From: Convivina praedatoris
GTDB taxonomy: Bacteria > Bacillota > Bacilli > Lactobacillales > Lactobacillaceae
Direction: 5' to 3' (one strand)
DNA length: 64,000 bases
Assembly (NCBI RefSeq): GCF_933208505.1
Contig: NZ_CAKOEU010000002.1
Shown here: positions 17,680-26,683 of the stretch, piece after piece
Position numbering within the stretch: the first letter of the stretch is position 1
How the letters are laid out: each line of letters starts with the position of its first letter
The notes under the pieces: model-generated
Told to the model about the DNA's origin: nothing
What the model saw: only the letters and a program-made list of their open reading frames with translations
Database searches by the model: none
Program-made: the position numbers and the translations under genes

Positions 17680-18588
17680 ATGGCTTCTTTGCAAGATATT
17701 CAGCGTCGAATTTCATCGACTAAAAAAACGCGTCAGATTACGTCAGCTATGCAAATGGTTTCAACAGCTAAGTTGAGTCAAATTCAACGTAGTGGTAGTG
17801 GTTATCATGCCTACGCATCACGCTTAGAAGTGGTGGTTGAGCACTTAGTTGCGGCTCACCTATTGGATAACGTTGATGCTAAACATATTCCCTTGATTGG
17901 ACAACGGGATATTAAAAAAACCGGTATTTTGGTGATAACTTCTGATCGTGGTTTGGTGGGCTCTTATAACGCCAATGTCATCAAACAAACCAATGATTTG
18001 ATGAAAAAGCTATCACTTGATACTACCAACACCGTCATCTTAGCGGTTGGTGGTAATGGGGCCGATTTCTATAAAAAGCGAGGCTTTAACGTAGCTGTTG
18101 AGCACCGAGGCGTTTCTGATGTACCAAGTTTTAATGAAATTCGTTCTGTTTTAAAGACCGTGATTGACTTGTATGATGCCGAAGTTTTTGATGCTTTGCA
18201 CGTGGTTTATAACCACTTTGTTAATCGTTTGACGAGTGAGTATCGTGATGTGCAGTTGTTACCGTTAACTGCTGATACATTGGCTCGTATGGGTGGTAAT
18301 GAAGCACAAAAGTCAGAGTACGAGGTTCATAGTGTCTACGAAATTGAGCCTGATACGAATGCCGTTTTGAATGTAGTTTTGCCTCAATTTGCGCAAAGCT
18401 TAGTGTATGAAGCGGTTTTGGATGCTAAAACAGCTGAGCACGCTGCTTCTTCAACCGCTATGAAATCAGCCACTGATAGTGCTGATGATTTGATTAGTCG
18501 TTTAGGTTTGCAGTATAACCGTGCTCGTCAAGCTCAAATCACTACTGAAATTACTGAAATTACTGGCGGTATGGTTGCTCTAGAATAA
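17680..18588 (+). CDS. atpG: F1Fo ATP synthase subunit gamma
   Basis: A 302-residue central rotor shaft. N-terminal helix MASLQDIQRRISSTKKTRQIT and C-terminal helix ATDSADDLISRLGLQYNRAR form the coiled coil inside F1; ITEITEITGG near the end is the family signature. The ATG at 17680 follows AAAGGAGGCGTTGTTG; the two TTG codons just before it are within the spacing region. Confidence 0.95.
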   Translation: MASLQDIQRRISSTKKTRQITSAMQMVSTAKLSQIQRSGSGYHAYASRLEVVVEHLVAAHLLDNVDAKHIPLIGQRDIKKTGILVITSDRGLVGSYNANVIKQTNDLMKKLSLDTTNTVILAVGGNGADFYKKRGFNVAVEHRGVSDVPSFNEIRSVLKTVIDLYDAEVFDALHVVYNHFVNRLTSEYRDVQLLPLTADTLARMGGNEAQKSEYEVHSVYEIEPDTNAVLNVVLPQFAQSLVYEAVLDAKTAEHAASSTAMKSATDSADDLISRLGLQYNRARQAQITTEITEITGGMVALE

Positions 18589-18651
18589 GCAACTAGCTGA
18601 TTTGGTAAGATTAAGGGCTGTTGGACAGCCACAAAATGAGAGGAAATAACC

Positions 18652-20052
18652 ATGACTACTGGAAAAGTCGTACAAGTGATTGGTCCAGTTGTTGATGTTG
18701 CCTTTGATGAGGGCGGTCTTGTACCGGAAATTAACAACGCGTTGTTGATTCATACCGGCGAAGATAAGACATTGACTGTGGAAGTATCCTTGGCATTGGG
18801 CGACGGTGTCGTTCGAACGATTGCCATGGATTCAACTGACGGACTACAACGTGGAATGTCGGTTACTGACACTGGAAAACCAATCGAAGTGCCTGTAGGT
18901 GAAGCAACCCTAGGACGGGTCTTTAACGTTTTGGGCCAGCCAGTTGATAATGCTGGTGCTATTCCCGATTCAGTTCCGCGGCATTCTATTCATCGTGATG
19001 CCCCGGCCTATGATGAATTAACTACTTCAACTGAAATTCTAGAAACTGGAATTAAAGTTATTGATTTGTTAGCACCTTATGTTCGAGGTGGAAAAATTGG
19101 ATTGTTCGGTGGTGCCGGTGTTGGTAAAACCGTTTTGATTCAAGAATTAATTCACAACATTGCTCAAGGACACAATGGTATTTCAGTCTTTACTGGTGTT
19201 GGTGAACGTACCCGTGAGGGTAACGATATGTATCACGAAATGGATGAATCAGGAGTTTTGAAGCAAACCGCCATGGTTTACGGACAAATGAATGAGCCTC
19301 CTGGAGCTCGTATGCGTGTGGCTCTAACGGGTCTAACTATGGCTGAAAGTTTCCGTGATAACGAAGGTAAGGACGTCTTACTCTTTATCGATAATATTTT
19401 CCGTTTCACCCAAGCTGGTTCTGAAGTTTCAGCCTTGCTAGGACGTATTCCATCAGCCGTTGGTTATCAGCCAACTTTGGCCTCTGAAATGGGACGTTTA
19501 CAAGAGCGAATTACTTCTACTAAAAAGGGTGCGATTACTTCAATCCAAGCGGTTTACGTGCCAGCCGATGATTATACTGATCCGGCTCCGGCAACCACTT
19601 TTGCTCATTTGGATGCTACGACTAACTTGGAACGTGCCTTAACACAACAAGGTATTTACCCAGCCGTGGATCCATTGGCCTCAACTTCTTCAGCCTTAAC
19701 CCCTGATATTGTCGGTCAAGAGCACTATGAAGTCGCCACGGAAGTCCAGCGGACTTTGCAACGGTACCGCGAGTTGCAAGATATTATCTCAATTTTGGGA
19801 ATGGATGAATTGTCGGATGACGAAAAGATTACGGTTAATCGTGCTCGTCGTATTCAGTTCTTCCTTTCACAGCCTTTCTCAGTTGCTGAAACCTTTACGG
19901 GTGTTAAGGGTGAGTATGTACCAGTTGCTGAAACAGTACGTTCCTTTAAGGCTATTTTGGATGGTAAGTATGATGATTTGCCTGAAGATGCCTTCCGTAA
20001 CGTTGGTGCTATTGAACAAGTAGTTGACAAAGCTAAGTCAATGGCCCAATAA
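18652..20052 (+). CDS. atpD: F1Fo ATP synthase subunit beta
   Basis: A 466-residue catalytic subunit. Walker A GGAGVGKT at residues ~153-160, the catalytic Glu in GVGERTREGND, and a DELSEED-like MDELSDDEK that contacts gamma. Typical length and highly expressed codon use. Confidence 0.97.
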   Translation: MTTGKVVQVIGPVVDVAFDEGGLVPEINNALLIHTGEDKTLTVEVSLALGDGVVRTIAMDSTDGLQRGMSVTDTGKPIEVPVGEATLGRVFNVLGQPVDNAGAIPDSVPRHSIHRDAPAYDELTTSTEILETGIKVIDLLAPYVRGGKIGLFGGAGVGKTVLIQELIHNIAQGHNGISVFTGVGERTREGNDMYHEMDESGVLKQTAMVYGQMNEPPGARMRVALTGLTMAESFRDNEGKDVLLFIDNIFRFTQAGSEVSALLGRIPSAVGYQPTLASEMGRLQERITSTKKGAITSIQAVYVPADDYTDPAPATTFAHLDATTNLERALTQQGIYPAVDPLASTSSALTPDIVGQEHYEVATEVQRTLQRYRELQDIISILGMDELSDDEKITVNRARRIQFFLSQPFSVAETFTGVKGEYVPVAETVRSFKAILDGKYDDLPEDAFRNVGAIEQVVDKAKSMAQ

Positions 20053-20066
20053 GGGGGTACTGATTA

Positions 20067-20513
20067 ATGGCAGATGAAAAGAATACAGCGTCAAAGGGGA
20101 TTACGGTTAAAATTGTAACGCCCGAAGGAGATATGTATAGCCAAGACGGTGTGGAACTAGCTATTCTAAATACCCAGGGTGGTCAAGTTGGTGTGATGAA
20201 CAATCACGTTCCGATTTTGGCGGCACTGTCAATTAGTGAGTTAGTGATTAAAAAAGATGGACGTAATTTACCACTAGCTGTTAATGGTGGGATTGCCGAG
20301 TTTTCTAACGGTGTTCTAACTGTGATTGCCGATAGTGCTGAAACATCCGATAAAATTGATGTTTCTCGTGCTAAAAGTGCCAAAGAACGTGCGGAAGCCC
20401 GTTTGGCTCATGCCCAAGAGGTTAAAAATCAACATGAAATCGTACTTGCTCGTGTAGCGTTAATGCGAGCTGTAAATCGAATTCAGGTGGCTTCTGTTAA
20501 TTCAGGACGTTAA
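20067..20513 (+). CDS. atpC: F1Fo ATP synthase subunit epsilon
   Basis: A 148-residue epsilon subunit: an N-terminal beta-sandwich (ITVKIVTPEGDMYSQDG, NNHVPILAAL) and a C-terminal helical hairpin (RAKSAKERAEARLAHAQ) that can inhibit ATP hydrolysis. Last gene of the operon, followed by a terminator. A hydrophilic N-terminal extension of about 10 residues precedes the usual start. Confidence 0.94.
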   Translation: MADEKNTASKGITVKIVTPEGDMYSQDGVELAILNTQGGQVGVMNNHVPILAALSISELVIKKDGRNLPLAVNGGIAEFSNGVLTVIADSAETSDKIDVSRAKSAKERAEARLAHAQEVKNQHEIVLARVALMRAVNRIQVASVNSGR

Positions 20514-20518
20514 TTTTA

Positions 20519-20541
20519 AGGACTGCTTAGCAGTCTTTTTT
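20519..20541 (+). terminator. ATP synthase operon terminator
   Basis: Stem GACTGC/GCAGTC with loop TTA followed by a run of T. Confidence 0.87.
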
Positions 20542-20590
20542 ATTTACTTTCAATTTTTGAAAAATTTTCTAATAAATATTGGAAAGTTAC

Positions 20591-20619
20591 TTGACCAACT
20601 ATTTGATCCTTGGTATGAT
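20591..20619 (+). promoter_or_regulatory. Promoter of tRNA-Glu
   Basis: TTGACC, 17 bp, TATGAT, ending about 30 bp before the mature tRNA. Confidence 0.7.
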
Positions 20620-20649
20620 GTAATAGTTGTTTAAGACAACACTGACCAT

Positions 20650-20721
20650 GGCTCGTTGGTCAAGTGGCTAAGACGCTGCCCTTTCACGGCGGAATCGAGA
20701 GTTCGATTCTCTCACGAGCTA
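20650..20721 (+). tRNA. tRNA-Glu (anticodon TTC)
   Basis: A complete 72-nt cloverleaf: acceptor GGCTCGT/ACGAGCT, anticodon stem GCTGC-CCTTTCA-CGGCG region with anticodon TTC, and T arm GAGAG-TTCGATT-CTCTC. The 3' CCA is not encoded. It is a solitary tRNA gene with its own promoter and terminator. Confidence 0.96.
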
Positions 20722-20723
20722 CT

Positions 20724-20757
20724 AAAAAAGTCGCAATCTAATGATTGCGACTTTTTT
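20724..20757. terminator. Bidirectional terminator between tRNA-Glu and the dehydrogenase gene
   Basis: Stem AAAAAGTCGCAATC/GATTGCGACTTTTT with loop TAAT has A and T runs on both sides and serves the convergent units. Confidence 0.9.
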
Positions 20758-20765
20758 GTTTAGAT

Positions 20766-21764
20766 TTATTGAGCGTTACGATATTCGGGAGCTAATTTAT
20801 TAACTGGTGGATTGTATTGTCGCATTTCTTCAGCTAAATGAACTAGATTAGTAACAAAACGTTGATTAGGTGCTTGAATACCATTTTTTTCGGCTAAATC
20901 AGCAATCCAGCCGTTAATATAATCTACTTCGGTGGGACGCCCCTTCACAAAGTCTTGATACATCGATGGAAAATGCAGTGGATTAGCAACACGGGAAACA
21001 TAATCAACTTGTGCCACCATGTCATCTCGGCTCTCTAACAGGGTAATGCCAGCTGCTTCAGCGGCATCGTAAGCCTCATTGATTAAAGGACGGGCAATTC
21101 CTTCCAAGAAGTTGTCATAGGCCATTAACTGTCCCATTCGCGATTGGAACATAGTAGCGATTGAATTTTCAACAGCATTAAAGAATACTTTGGTTAATAA
21201 GGTACCCATGAAATTATCACTATAGGATGGATTTAAATTAGCCGCTTGGAAATCTTCTTGGAGTTGGTCCATTACGGCCGAGCGTTGTTCAGTTAGATTG
21301 GCATAGACTGACGATCCGGCACCTTCTTTGCCCATAAAATCAACATCGCCGTAATCATTTAAAATTGTTGCAATCATGGCGGTTCCACCAATGATATGTT
21401 CGTCATCGAAGTATTTTTGTAACTTTTCAATGTGCCCCATACCATTCATAGCCCCTAGAGCTGTTTGATGTTTTTTGAACTTGGGCGCCAAACGTTTTAA
21501 GGTATCAGCCAGTTGCATTTGCTTCATAAAGAAGATCCAGACATCTGGATTACCTTCGTATTCCTCCGGAGAAAAGATTTTAACTGGTACTTGGTGACGG
21601 TCCTTTTGATCGCGGGATTGCCAGACTTGATTGTCTTGTGCATGAATTTTTTCTAAGCTAGCGGCGGTAGGTTCAACAAATTCAACATCTAAACCGGCTT
21701 TTTCTTGTAATAAAAGTCCATAGCGCAAGCCCATCGCTCCAGCACCTACAACGGTATACTTCAT
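20766..21764 (-). CDS. Ketopantoate reductase family (ApbA/PanE) 2-hydroxyacid dehydrogenase
   Basis: A 332-residue NAD(P)-dependent dehydrogenase. The Rossmann start MKYTVVGAGAMGLRYG and the catalytic Lys block LTKVFFNAVENSIATM place it in the ApbA/PanE family. Family members reduce 2-dehydropantoate to pantoate (CoA pathway), but in lactococci a close type reduces branched-chain 2-oxo acids, so the substrate is open. The ATG at 21764 is chosen because AGGAGGC lies 7-8 bp upstream; the frame runs 40 codons further without a site. Its promoter is TTGCAG/17/TAGAAT (complement of 21817-21845), divergent from trpS. Confidence 0.85.
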   Translation of the reverse strand: MKYTVVGAGAMGLRYGLLLQEKAGLDVEFVEPTAASLEKIHAQDNQVWQSRDQKDRHQVPVKIFSPEEYEGNPDVWIFFMKQMQLADTLKRLAPKFKKHQTALGAMNGMGHIEKLQKYFDDEHIIGGTAMIATILNDYGDVDFMGKEGAGSSVYANLTEQRSAVMDQLQEDFQAANLNPSYSDNFMGTLLTKVFFNAVENSIATMFQSRMGQLMAYDNFLEGIARPLINEAYDAAEAAGITLLESRDDMVAQVDYVSRVANPLHFPSMYQDFVKGRPTEVDYINGWIADLAEKNGIQAPNQRFVTNLVHLAEEMRQYNPPVNKLAPEYRNAQ

Positions 21765-21862
21765 AATTAAGCCTCCTATAGTAGTTACATTAAAAATAAA
21801 TAATATTTTCTTAATAATTCTAACAATTATAAATGCCAACTGCAAGTGAGGTAGCTTTTGGG

Positions 21863-21904
21863 TATAATGAAACAGTGAAAACACTCAAGTAAGGAATTGT
21901 ACAA
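21863..21904 (+). promoter_or_regulatory. trpS -10 and leader
   Basis: TATAAT at 21863-21868 and an AAGGAA site before the ATG at 21905. The leader is only about 35 nt, so there is no room for a T-box; trpS is not visibly controlled by tRNA-Trp here. Confidence 0.55.
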
Positions 21905-22921
21905 ATGACGAAAGAAATTTATTTAACTGGTGATCGGCCTACTGGTAAGTTGCACATTGGACACTATATTGGCTCTCTGAAAAATCGGGTAGCCATGCAA
22001 AATAGTGGCCAATATCACCCTTTTATTATGATTGCTGACACTCAGGCTTTTACGGATAATGCTCGTAATCCTGAAAAAATTAAGCAGTCTCTAACTGAAG
22101 TCGCTTTAGATTATTTAGCGGTCGGCTTGAATCCGAATAAGAGTACTATTTTTGTTCAATCGCAAATTCATGGTTTACCAGAATTGACCGAATACTTTAT
22201 GAATTTGGTGAGTGTGGCCCGGTTACAGCGTAATCCAACCGTTAAGTCTGAAATTCAGCAAAAGGCTTTTGGTGAAAGTATTCCAGCTGGATTTTTAACT
22301 TATCCAGTCTCACAAGCAGCTGATATTACTATTTTTAAGGCGACTAAGGTACCGGTTGGGGATGATCAAGAGCCAATGATTGAACAAACTCGGGAATTGG
22401 TGCGCTCTTTTAACAATGCTTATCCAGGGGATGTACTGGTTGAACCAACGGGGGTTTTCCCACCTAAAGGACAGGGACGTTTGCCGGGTATTGATGGTAA
22501 TGCAAAAATGTCTAAGTCCCTGAACAATGGTATTTATCTGAGTGATGATGCTGATACCTTAGCTAAAAAAGTTAAATCAATGTACACTGATCCCTTGCAT
22601 ATTAATATTGATGATCCAGGGCATGTGGAAGGAAACGTGGTCTTTACCTATTTAGATATTTTTGATTCAGATAAAGTACGCGTACAAAGATTAAAGGATC
22701 ATTATCAAGCTGGTGGTTTGGGTGATATGAAGTTAAAGAAACATCTTATCGATGTTATGGAAGCAGAATTAGCCCCTATTCGTCAGCGTCGAGCTGAATA
22801 TGCCCAAGACTTACCAGCGGTATTAAAAATGTTACAAGATGGTTCGCAACGGGCCAATCAAGTTGCTGAAACAACGATGCAAGAAGTCCGGGCAGCTATT
22901 GGTGTTAATTATTTTGGATAA
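21905..22921 (+). CDS. trpS: Tryptophanyl-tRNA synthetase
   Basis: A 338-residue class I synthetase that charges tRNA-Trp. The HIGH motif is TGKLHIGHYIGSL and the KMSKS loop is NAKMSKSLNN. Length is typical of the bacterial enzyme. Single gene on the plus strand, divergent from the dehydrogenase. Confidence 0.96.
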   Translation: MTKEIYLTGDRPTGKLHIGHYIGSLKNRVAMQNSGQYHPFIMIADTQAFTDNARNPEKIKQSLTEVALDYLAVGLNPNKSTIFVQSQIHGLPELTEYFMNLVSVARLQRNPTVKSEIQQKAFGESIPAGFLTYPVSQAADITIFKATKVPVGDDQEPMIEQTRELVRSFNNAYPGDVLVEPTGVFPPKGQGRLPGIDGNAKMSKSLNNGIYLSDDADTLAKKVKSMYTDPLHINIDDPGHVEGNVVFTYLDIFDSDKVRVQRLKDHYQAGGLGDMKLKKHLIDVMEAELAPIRQRRAEYAQDLPAVLKMLQDGSQRANQVAETTMQEVRAAIGVNYFG

Positions 22922-22972
22922 ATTTTATTATATAGAGGAGTAAGATTCCTTGATTTTTTTCTTTTCTTTTAA

Positions 22973-23010
22973 TGTAAACGCTTTCATTTCATGATAAAAA
23001 TAGATATAAT
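22973..23010 (+). promoter_or_regulatory. CcpA cre site over the gluconate permease promoter
   Basis: TGTAAACGCTTTCA at 22973-22986 matches the cre consensus TGWAANCGNTNWCA at every position. TATAAT lies at 23005-23010, so the cre overlaps the -35 region (about 22982-22987). This predicts carbon catabolite repression of the gene at 23061. Confidence 0.82.
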
Positions 23011-23060
23011 ACTTTCTGGAAACAAATTAAATGTGAAGAATGAGCGGAAAGGATTGAATT

Positions 23061-24437
23061 ATGTCTTCTTTACTTGTATTAGCAATTGGAATTGCTTTAC
23101 TACTGGTTTTAATTATTAAGTTTCACATGAATACTTTTATTGCTTTGATTGTCACGGCTGTGGTGGTCGGATTTGGACTTTGTCTTCCTGGATTTGGCAC
23201 AATGACATTGGCTAAGATTCCAGTTTCAATTGAGAAGGGGATTGGGTCGTCGTTAGGAGAATTAGCAATTGTCTTTGGTTTTGGTGCTATATTAGGACGC
23301 TTAGTAGCTGATGCTGGAGGCGCCTATCGGATTGCTCACACGCTAATTGCGAAATTTGGATCTAAGCATATTCAAATTGCTATCATGTTAGCTTCATTCA
23401 TCATTGGTATTGCATTATTCTTTGAAGTCGGCTTAGTACTTTTGATTCCTATTGTTTTTGCGGTGGCTTTAGAGGCTGGACTGCCTTTGTTATACTTGGG
23501 AATTCCTATGGCAGCGGCTTTGTCAGTGACTCATGGATTTTTACCACCCCATCCAGCCCCAACGGCAATTGCTGGTGTATTGGGTGCTAATCCAGGGACG
23601 GTACTGTTATATGGTATTATTATTGCAATTCCCTGTGCAATTGTTGCCGGACCAATGTTCACAAAGCTAGCACAAAGATTTGCACCCGACGCTTTTGTAG
23701 TTAAAAAGCATTTAGAGGCCTTTGGTGAAGACCAACATCAATTTAAATTAGAGGATACTCCTAGTTTTGGCCTTTCAGTTTTAACGTCACTTTTTCCAGT
23801 GTTGTTGATGGGTATCACAACTATCTATGACATTGTTTTTAATGACGGTAAGCCCTTTAAAAACCCTCAAGGATTTGATGGCTTTGTAACTATGCTTGGT
23901 AATCCAGTGTTTGCTATGATTGCCTCTTTAGTTTTTGCTCTGTGGGCTATGGGCTGGCATCAAGGTTTGCATAATAAGCAGTTGATGGCGACGGCTGAAA
24001 CAGCGATTAAGTCAATTGCCATGTTGCTACTTATTATTGGTGCAGGAGCAGCGTTTAAACAAATTTTAATTGACGGTGGTATTGCTGCTCAGATTTCACA
24101 TATTTTCCAAAATTCTTCAGTTTCACCTTTGATTTTGGCATGGTTAATTACGGTTTTACTACGAGTAGCATTGGGCTCATCAACAGTGGCAGCTCTTACG
24201 GCGGCTGGTTTGGTTCAACCCCTTATTGCAGCAGGGGGTGTTAATCCAGCTTTGATGGTGTTGGTAATCGGTGCTGGATCATTGGCAGCTTCCCATGTCA
24301 ATGACGCTGGTTTCTGGATGTTTAAAGAGTACTTTGACTTAAACGTTAAGCAAACTCTACAGATTTGGACCGTTTTAGAAACTATCATTGCCATTACTGG
24401 TTTGGTTGTTATCTTAATTTTGAATCTGTTTATTTAA
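23061..24437 (+). CDS. gntP: GntP-family gluconate:H+ symporter
   Basis: A 458-residue permease with about 12-14 membrane helices. Family signatures include HGFLPPHPAPTAIAGVLGANPG and GAGSLAASHVNDAGFWMFKEYF. GntP members import gluconate or related sugar acids. No gluconate kinase or regulator adjoins; control appears to be through the cre site over the promoter. Start ATG follows GGAAAGGATTGAATT. Confidence 0.88.
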   Translation: MSSLLVLAIGIALLLVLIIKFHMNTFIALIVTAVVVGFGLCLPGFGTMTLAKIPVSIEKGIGSSLGELAIVFGFGAILGRLVADAGGAYRIAHTLIAKFGSKHIQIAIMLASFIIGIALFFEVGLVLLIPIVFAVALEAGLPLLYLGIPMAAALSVTHGFLPPHPAPTAIAGVLGANPGTVLLYGIIIAIPCAIVAGPMFTKLAQRFAPDAFVVKKHLEAFGEDQHQFKLEDTPSFGLSVLTSLFPVLLMGITTIYDIVFNDGKPFKNPQGFDGFVTMLGNPVFAMIASLVFALWAMGWHQGLHNKQLMATAETAIKSIAMLLLIIGAGAAFKQILIDGGIAAQISHIFQNSSVSPLILAWLITVLLRVALGSSTVAALTAAGLVQPLIAAGGVNPALMVLVIGAGSLAASHVNDAGFWMFKEYFDLNVKQTLQIWTVLETIIAITGLVVILILNLFI

Positions 24438-24444
24438 TTCAAGT

Positions 24445-24480
24445 AAAAAGAAATCCTGTTTTAATCAGGATTTCTTTTTA
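24445..24480. terminator. Bidirectional terminator, overlapping the end of the LCP gene
   Basis: Stem AAAAAGAAATCCTG/CAGGATTTCTTTTT with a 7-nt loop. It ends the gntP transcript and also encodes the last codons of the convergent LCP gene. Confidence 0.85.
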
Positions 24481-25604
24481 CTTGTTACCATTGTTTTGGG
24501 TTGTTGACTGGGTAGCTGCCCACCGTAAGTGGTCCCGGTTTCGGCAGGACTGAGATTCAATTGTTTGCGAATCACGTTAGTAATCCGTTCTTTTTCGCTT
24601 TCAGGGACTTTTTCATAATTAACCATGGTGTCGCCACTTTGAAAAGCATCAGTTTTTCCTTGCATGTGTTCGGTTTGAATATTATTTTTAGTCGTACCAT
24701 AGCCTTGGAGCAGGTATAGGAGCTGATTAAAGGTAATATCAGTGCGGATGCTTTGGCTGAGGCTATCCATCATTTTTTGGTTAAAGACAACATTAGGACG
24801 CGTTGCTTGTTTTAATAAAGCCTCTAGAACAATACGCTGGCGTTGCTGGCGACCATAATCACCATTAGGATCATCATAGCGCATACGAGAAAAGGCAAGG
24901 GCGGCGTCACCTGTTAAACTAGTCCGAGTAGCTGACCATGTCTTGCCATCGTCATCAGAGTGTTCATAGTTACTACTATCTTTGTGAAAGCGATATAAGT
25001 TAGGTCCGTGATCGTGAGCGGTTTCTTGGCTGTATCGAAAACTCAACGGGGATTTAATTTTAATGCCACCAACATTGTTGACCATTTTTTCTAAACCGCC
25101 CATATTAACCAAAGCGTAACCATCGATAGGTACATTTAGATAGGCTTCCATTGTTTTGATTGTAGCGCCAGTTGAACCAAAGGCATAGGCCGCATTTAAT
25201 TTCTGTGGGAAATATTTTTCATAGCCTACAATGGAAATCATGATATCACGTGGAATGGAAATTAAAGTGACTTGTTCCTTTTGGGGATTCAGGGTCAGAA
25301 GCATAATTGAATCGGTCCGGCCACGATCAGTGCGGCCTAGTTCTCCTGTATCAGTTCCCATAAGCAAAATGTTAACGGGTTGTTTCTTTTTGAGAAGAGT
25401 TGATAACGAACGCTGATGCTTAATATTCGAGGATTCATAAGTTTTAGCAACGATCCCATGGAGTTGATGAATTGTAGAGTGGAAAAAAAACACAAATAGT
25501 AGTAGAAAAATTAGTAAAATTATTTTAAACCAAGGCCAATGTTTGGGCAGAGATTTATTAATGGCTTGCTTTTTAACCCGAGACATTGGTTGTTGTTCTC
25601 CCAT
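24465..25604 (-). CDS. LytR-CpsA-Psr (LCP) family cell-wall polymer ligase
   Basis: A 379-residue membrane-anchored LCP protein: a basic cytoplasmic start, one membrane helix (ILLIFLLLFVFFFHSTIHQLHG) and an extracellular LCP domain. Diagnostic motifs are NILLMGTDTGELGRTDRGRTDSIMLLT (Asp/Arg for pyrophosphate and Mg) and SIPRDIMI. LCP enzymes transfer teichoic acids or polysaccharides from lipid carriers onto peptidoglycan. The ATG at 25604 has CAGGAAAAATACC upstream; the ATG 13 codons earlier has none. The C-terminus is low complexity and Gln/Thr/Ser rich. Confidence 0.87.
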   Translation of the reverse strand: MGEQQPMSRVKKQAINKSLPKHWPWFKIILLIFLLLFVFFFHSTIHQLHGIVAKTYESSNIKHQRSLSTLLKKKQPVNILLMGTDTGELGRTDRGRTDSIMLLTLNPQKEQVTLISIPRDIMISIVGYEKYFPQKLNAAYAFGSTGATIKTMEAYLNVPIDGYALVNMGGLEKMVNNVGGIKIKSPLSFRYSQETAHDHGPNLYRFHKDSSNYEHSDDDGKTWSATRTSLTGDAALAFSRMRYDDPNGDYGRQQRQRIVLEALLKQATRPNVVFNQKMMDSLSQSIRTDITFNQLLYLLQGYGTTKNNIQTEHMQGKTDAFQSGDTMVNYEKVPESEKERITNVIRKQLNLSPAETGTTYGGQLPSQQPKTMVTSKKKS

Positions 25605-25706
25605 GGTATTTTTCCTGTAACTTTCATTATATTTAAGTTCCATTATGACATAAATTCGTTTGAAAGTAGCTTTTAAAAGTTACTAAGTTCCATCTCTAAA
25701 ACGCTT

Positions 25707-25734
25707 TTGACCTCCGTGGGTTTCATGCTAGAAT
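25707..25734 (+). promoter_or_regulatory. Promoter of the PAP2-like gene
   Basis: TTGACC, 16 bp, TAGAAT, about 30 bp before the start at 25766. Confidence 0.6.
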
Positions 25735-25765
25735 AATCTAAATAAAAACCTTTGAGGGGTAGGCA

Positions 25766-26428
25766 ATGAAAATGTTGTTTTCAACAAAAGATGGCTATGG
25801 ACTGAGATGTTTAATGGCGGGGATTGTTTTTGTGATTTTATCAGTGGCAGTCCGCTTTCAGGTTTTAGATGTGCGTGCTTTTGACAGTGTTACGTCTTTC
25901 GTTGTACAGGTTAGTTTACAGCGAAAATTGACTCTACTATTCCATTTTGGGACCTTTTTAAACCATTGGTGGGTAATAGCTTTAGCTATAGTAATTTTAT
26001 TTATTTTATTGAGATATCAACGCTACCATTTAGCTGCTAACTTTTGGATCATTAGCTTACTGTTTTTAGTAGTGATTAATCTATTTTGGTTTTTATTGGT
26101 TGATTTGAGTTGGAATCGTGGCTTCGAAATTGAAGGTAATTTTCCAGACTTACTTTTAACACTGTGGTTGTATTATTGGTTATCCATTTACCATTTATTT
26201 ATTCGACCGCTTTGTCACCGACCAATTACCTATCATCTTTTCCACGCTATGTTGATATTATTTTTTGTATTCCAACTTTTGTCACAAATTAATCAAGGGC
26301 AAGCTCAGTTATCAGGTGCCTTGGCTGCTGTATTACTGGCTTATACTTGGTGGCAAATAATGAGTTGGTTATATGGCCATTTTGCTAAGCACTGGCAACG
26401 GGTATTACAAATTGACGGTGGCTTGTAG
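25766..26428 (+). CDS. Integral membrane protein with PAP2-like layout
   Basis: A 220-residue protein with about six membrane helices. The N-terminal pattern (RAFDSVTSFVVQ, a loop ending FGTFLNHWW) recalls PAP2 lipid phosphatases, but the catalytic KxxxxxxRP, SGH and SRxxxxxH motifs are missing, so it is either a degenerate member or unrelated. A GAGGGG site precedes the ATG. The stop falls inside the promoter of the downstream lysine riboswitch. I cannot assign a function. Confidence 0.5.
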   Translation: MKMLFSTKDGYGLRCLMAGIVFVILSVAVRFQVLDVRAFDSVTSFVVQVSLQRKLTLLFHFGTFLNHWWVIALAIVILFILLRYQRYHLAANFWIISLLFLVVINLFWFLLVDLSWNRGFEIEGNFPDLLLTLWLYYWLSIYHLFIRPLCHRPITYHLFHAMLILFFVFQLLSQINQGQAQLSGALAAVLLAYTWWQIMSWLYGHFAKHWQRVLQIDGGL

Positions 26429-26441
26429 GATGTGGTAGTAT
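26412..26441 (+). promoter_or_regulatory. Promoter of the lysine riboswitch-lysP transcript
   Basis: TTGACG (26412-26417), 18 bp, TAGTAT (26436-26441). It overlaps the last codons of the upstream membrane protein gene. Confidence 0.6.
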
Positions 26442-26449
26442 AAAACCGA

Positions 26450-26668
26450 TATACAGAGAGGTTGCGACCAACATTAGTAATTAAGCAGAGCCAACCACGG
26501 CTTAGAAGCTTAATGAAAGGGGCGGTTGCCGAAGGTAGCTCACTTGGTAGGTAGTTACTTGGGCTGATGATTAAGAGTCATCAGACTGTCGTGATTTGCG
26601 ATGCGCTTTGACACTTTTGGCGAATATACCGCCAAGGCTCTCTTTCATTATGGAAAGGGAGCTTTTTT
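26450..26668 (+). promoter_or_regulatory. Lysine riboswitch (L box) with intrinsic terminator
   Basis: The conserved L-box core is recognisable in order: AGAGGTTGCGACC followed by AGTAA, then GAAAGGGGCGGTTGCCGAAGG, then CTTGGGCTGATG and GACTGTCGTG, matching the known Bacillus lysC leader. A terminator GCTCTCTTTC/GAAAGGGAGC with loop ATTATG and six T (26637-26668) lies directly before the lysP ribosome binding site, so lysine binding is expected to set premature termination. A hairpin TTGGCG/CGCCAA precedes the terminator. The P1 closing strand is not obvious; see findings. Confidence 0.92.
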
Positions 26669-26683
26669 ATTGGAGAGGATAAA

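Noticed and set aside
21765..21884. Longer start of the ApbA/PanE dehydrogenase
   Set aside because: The extension crosses the promoter region; the Rossmann motif begins right at ATG 21764 behind AGGAGG.
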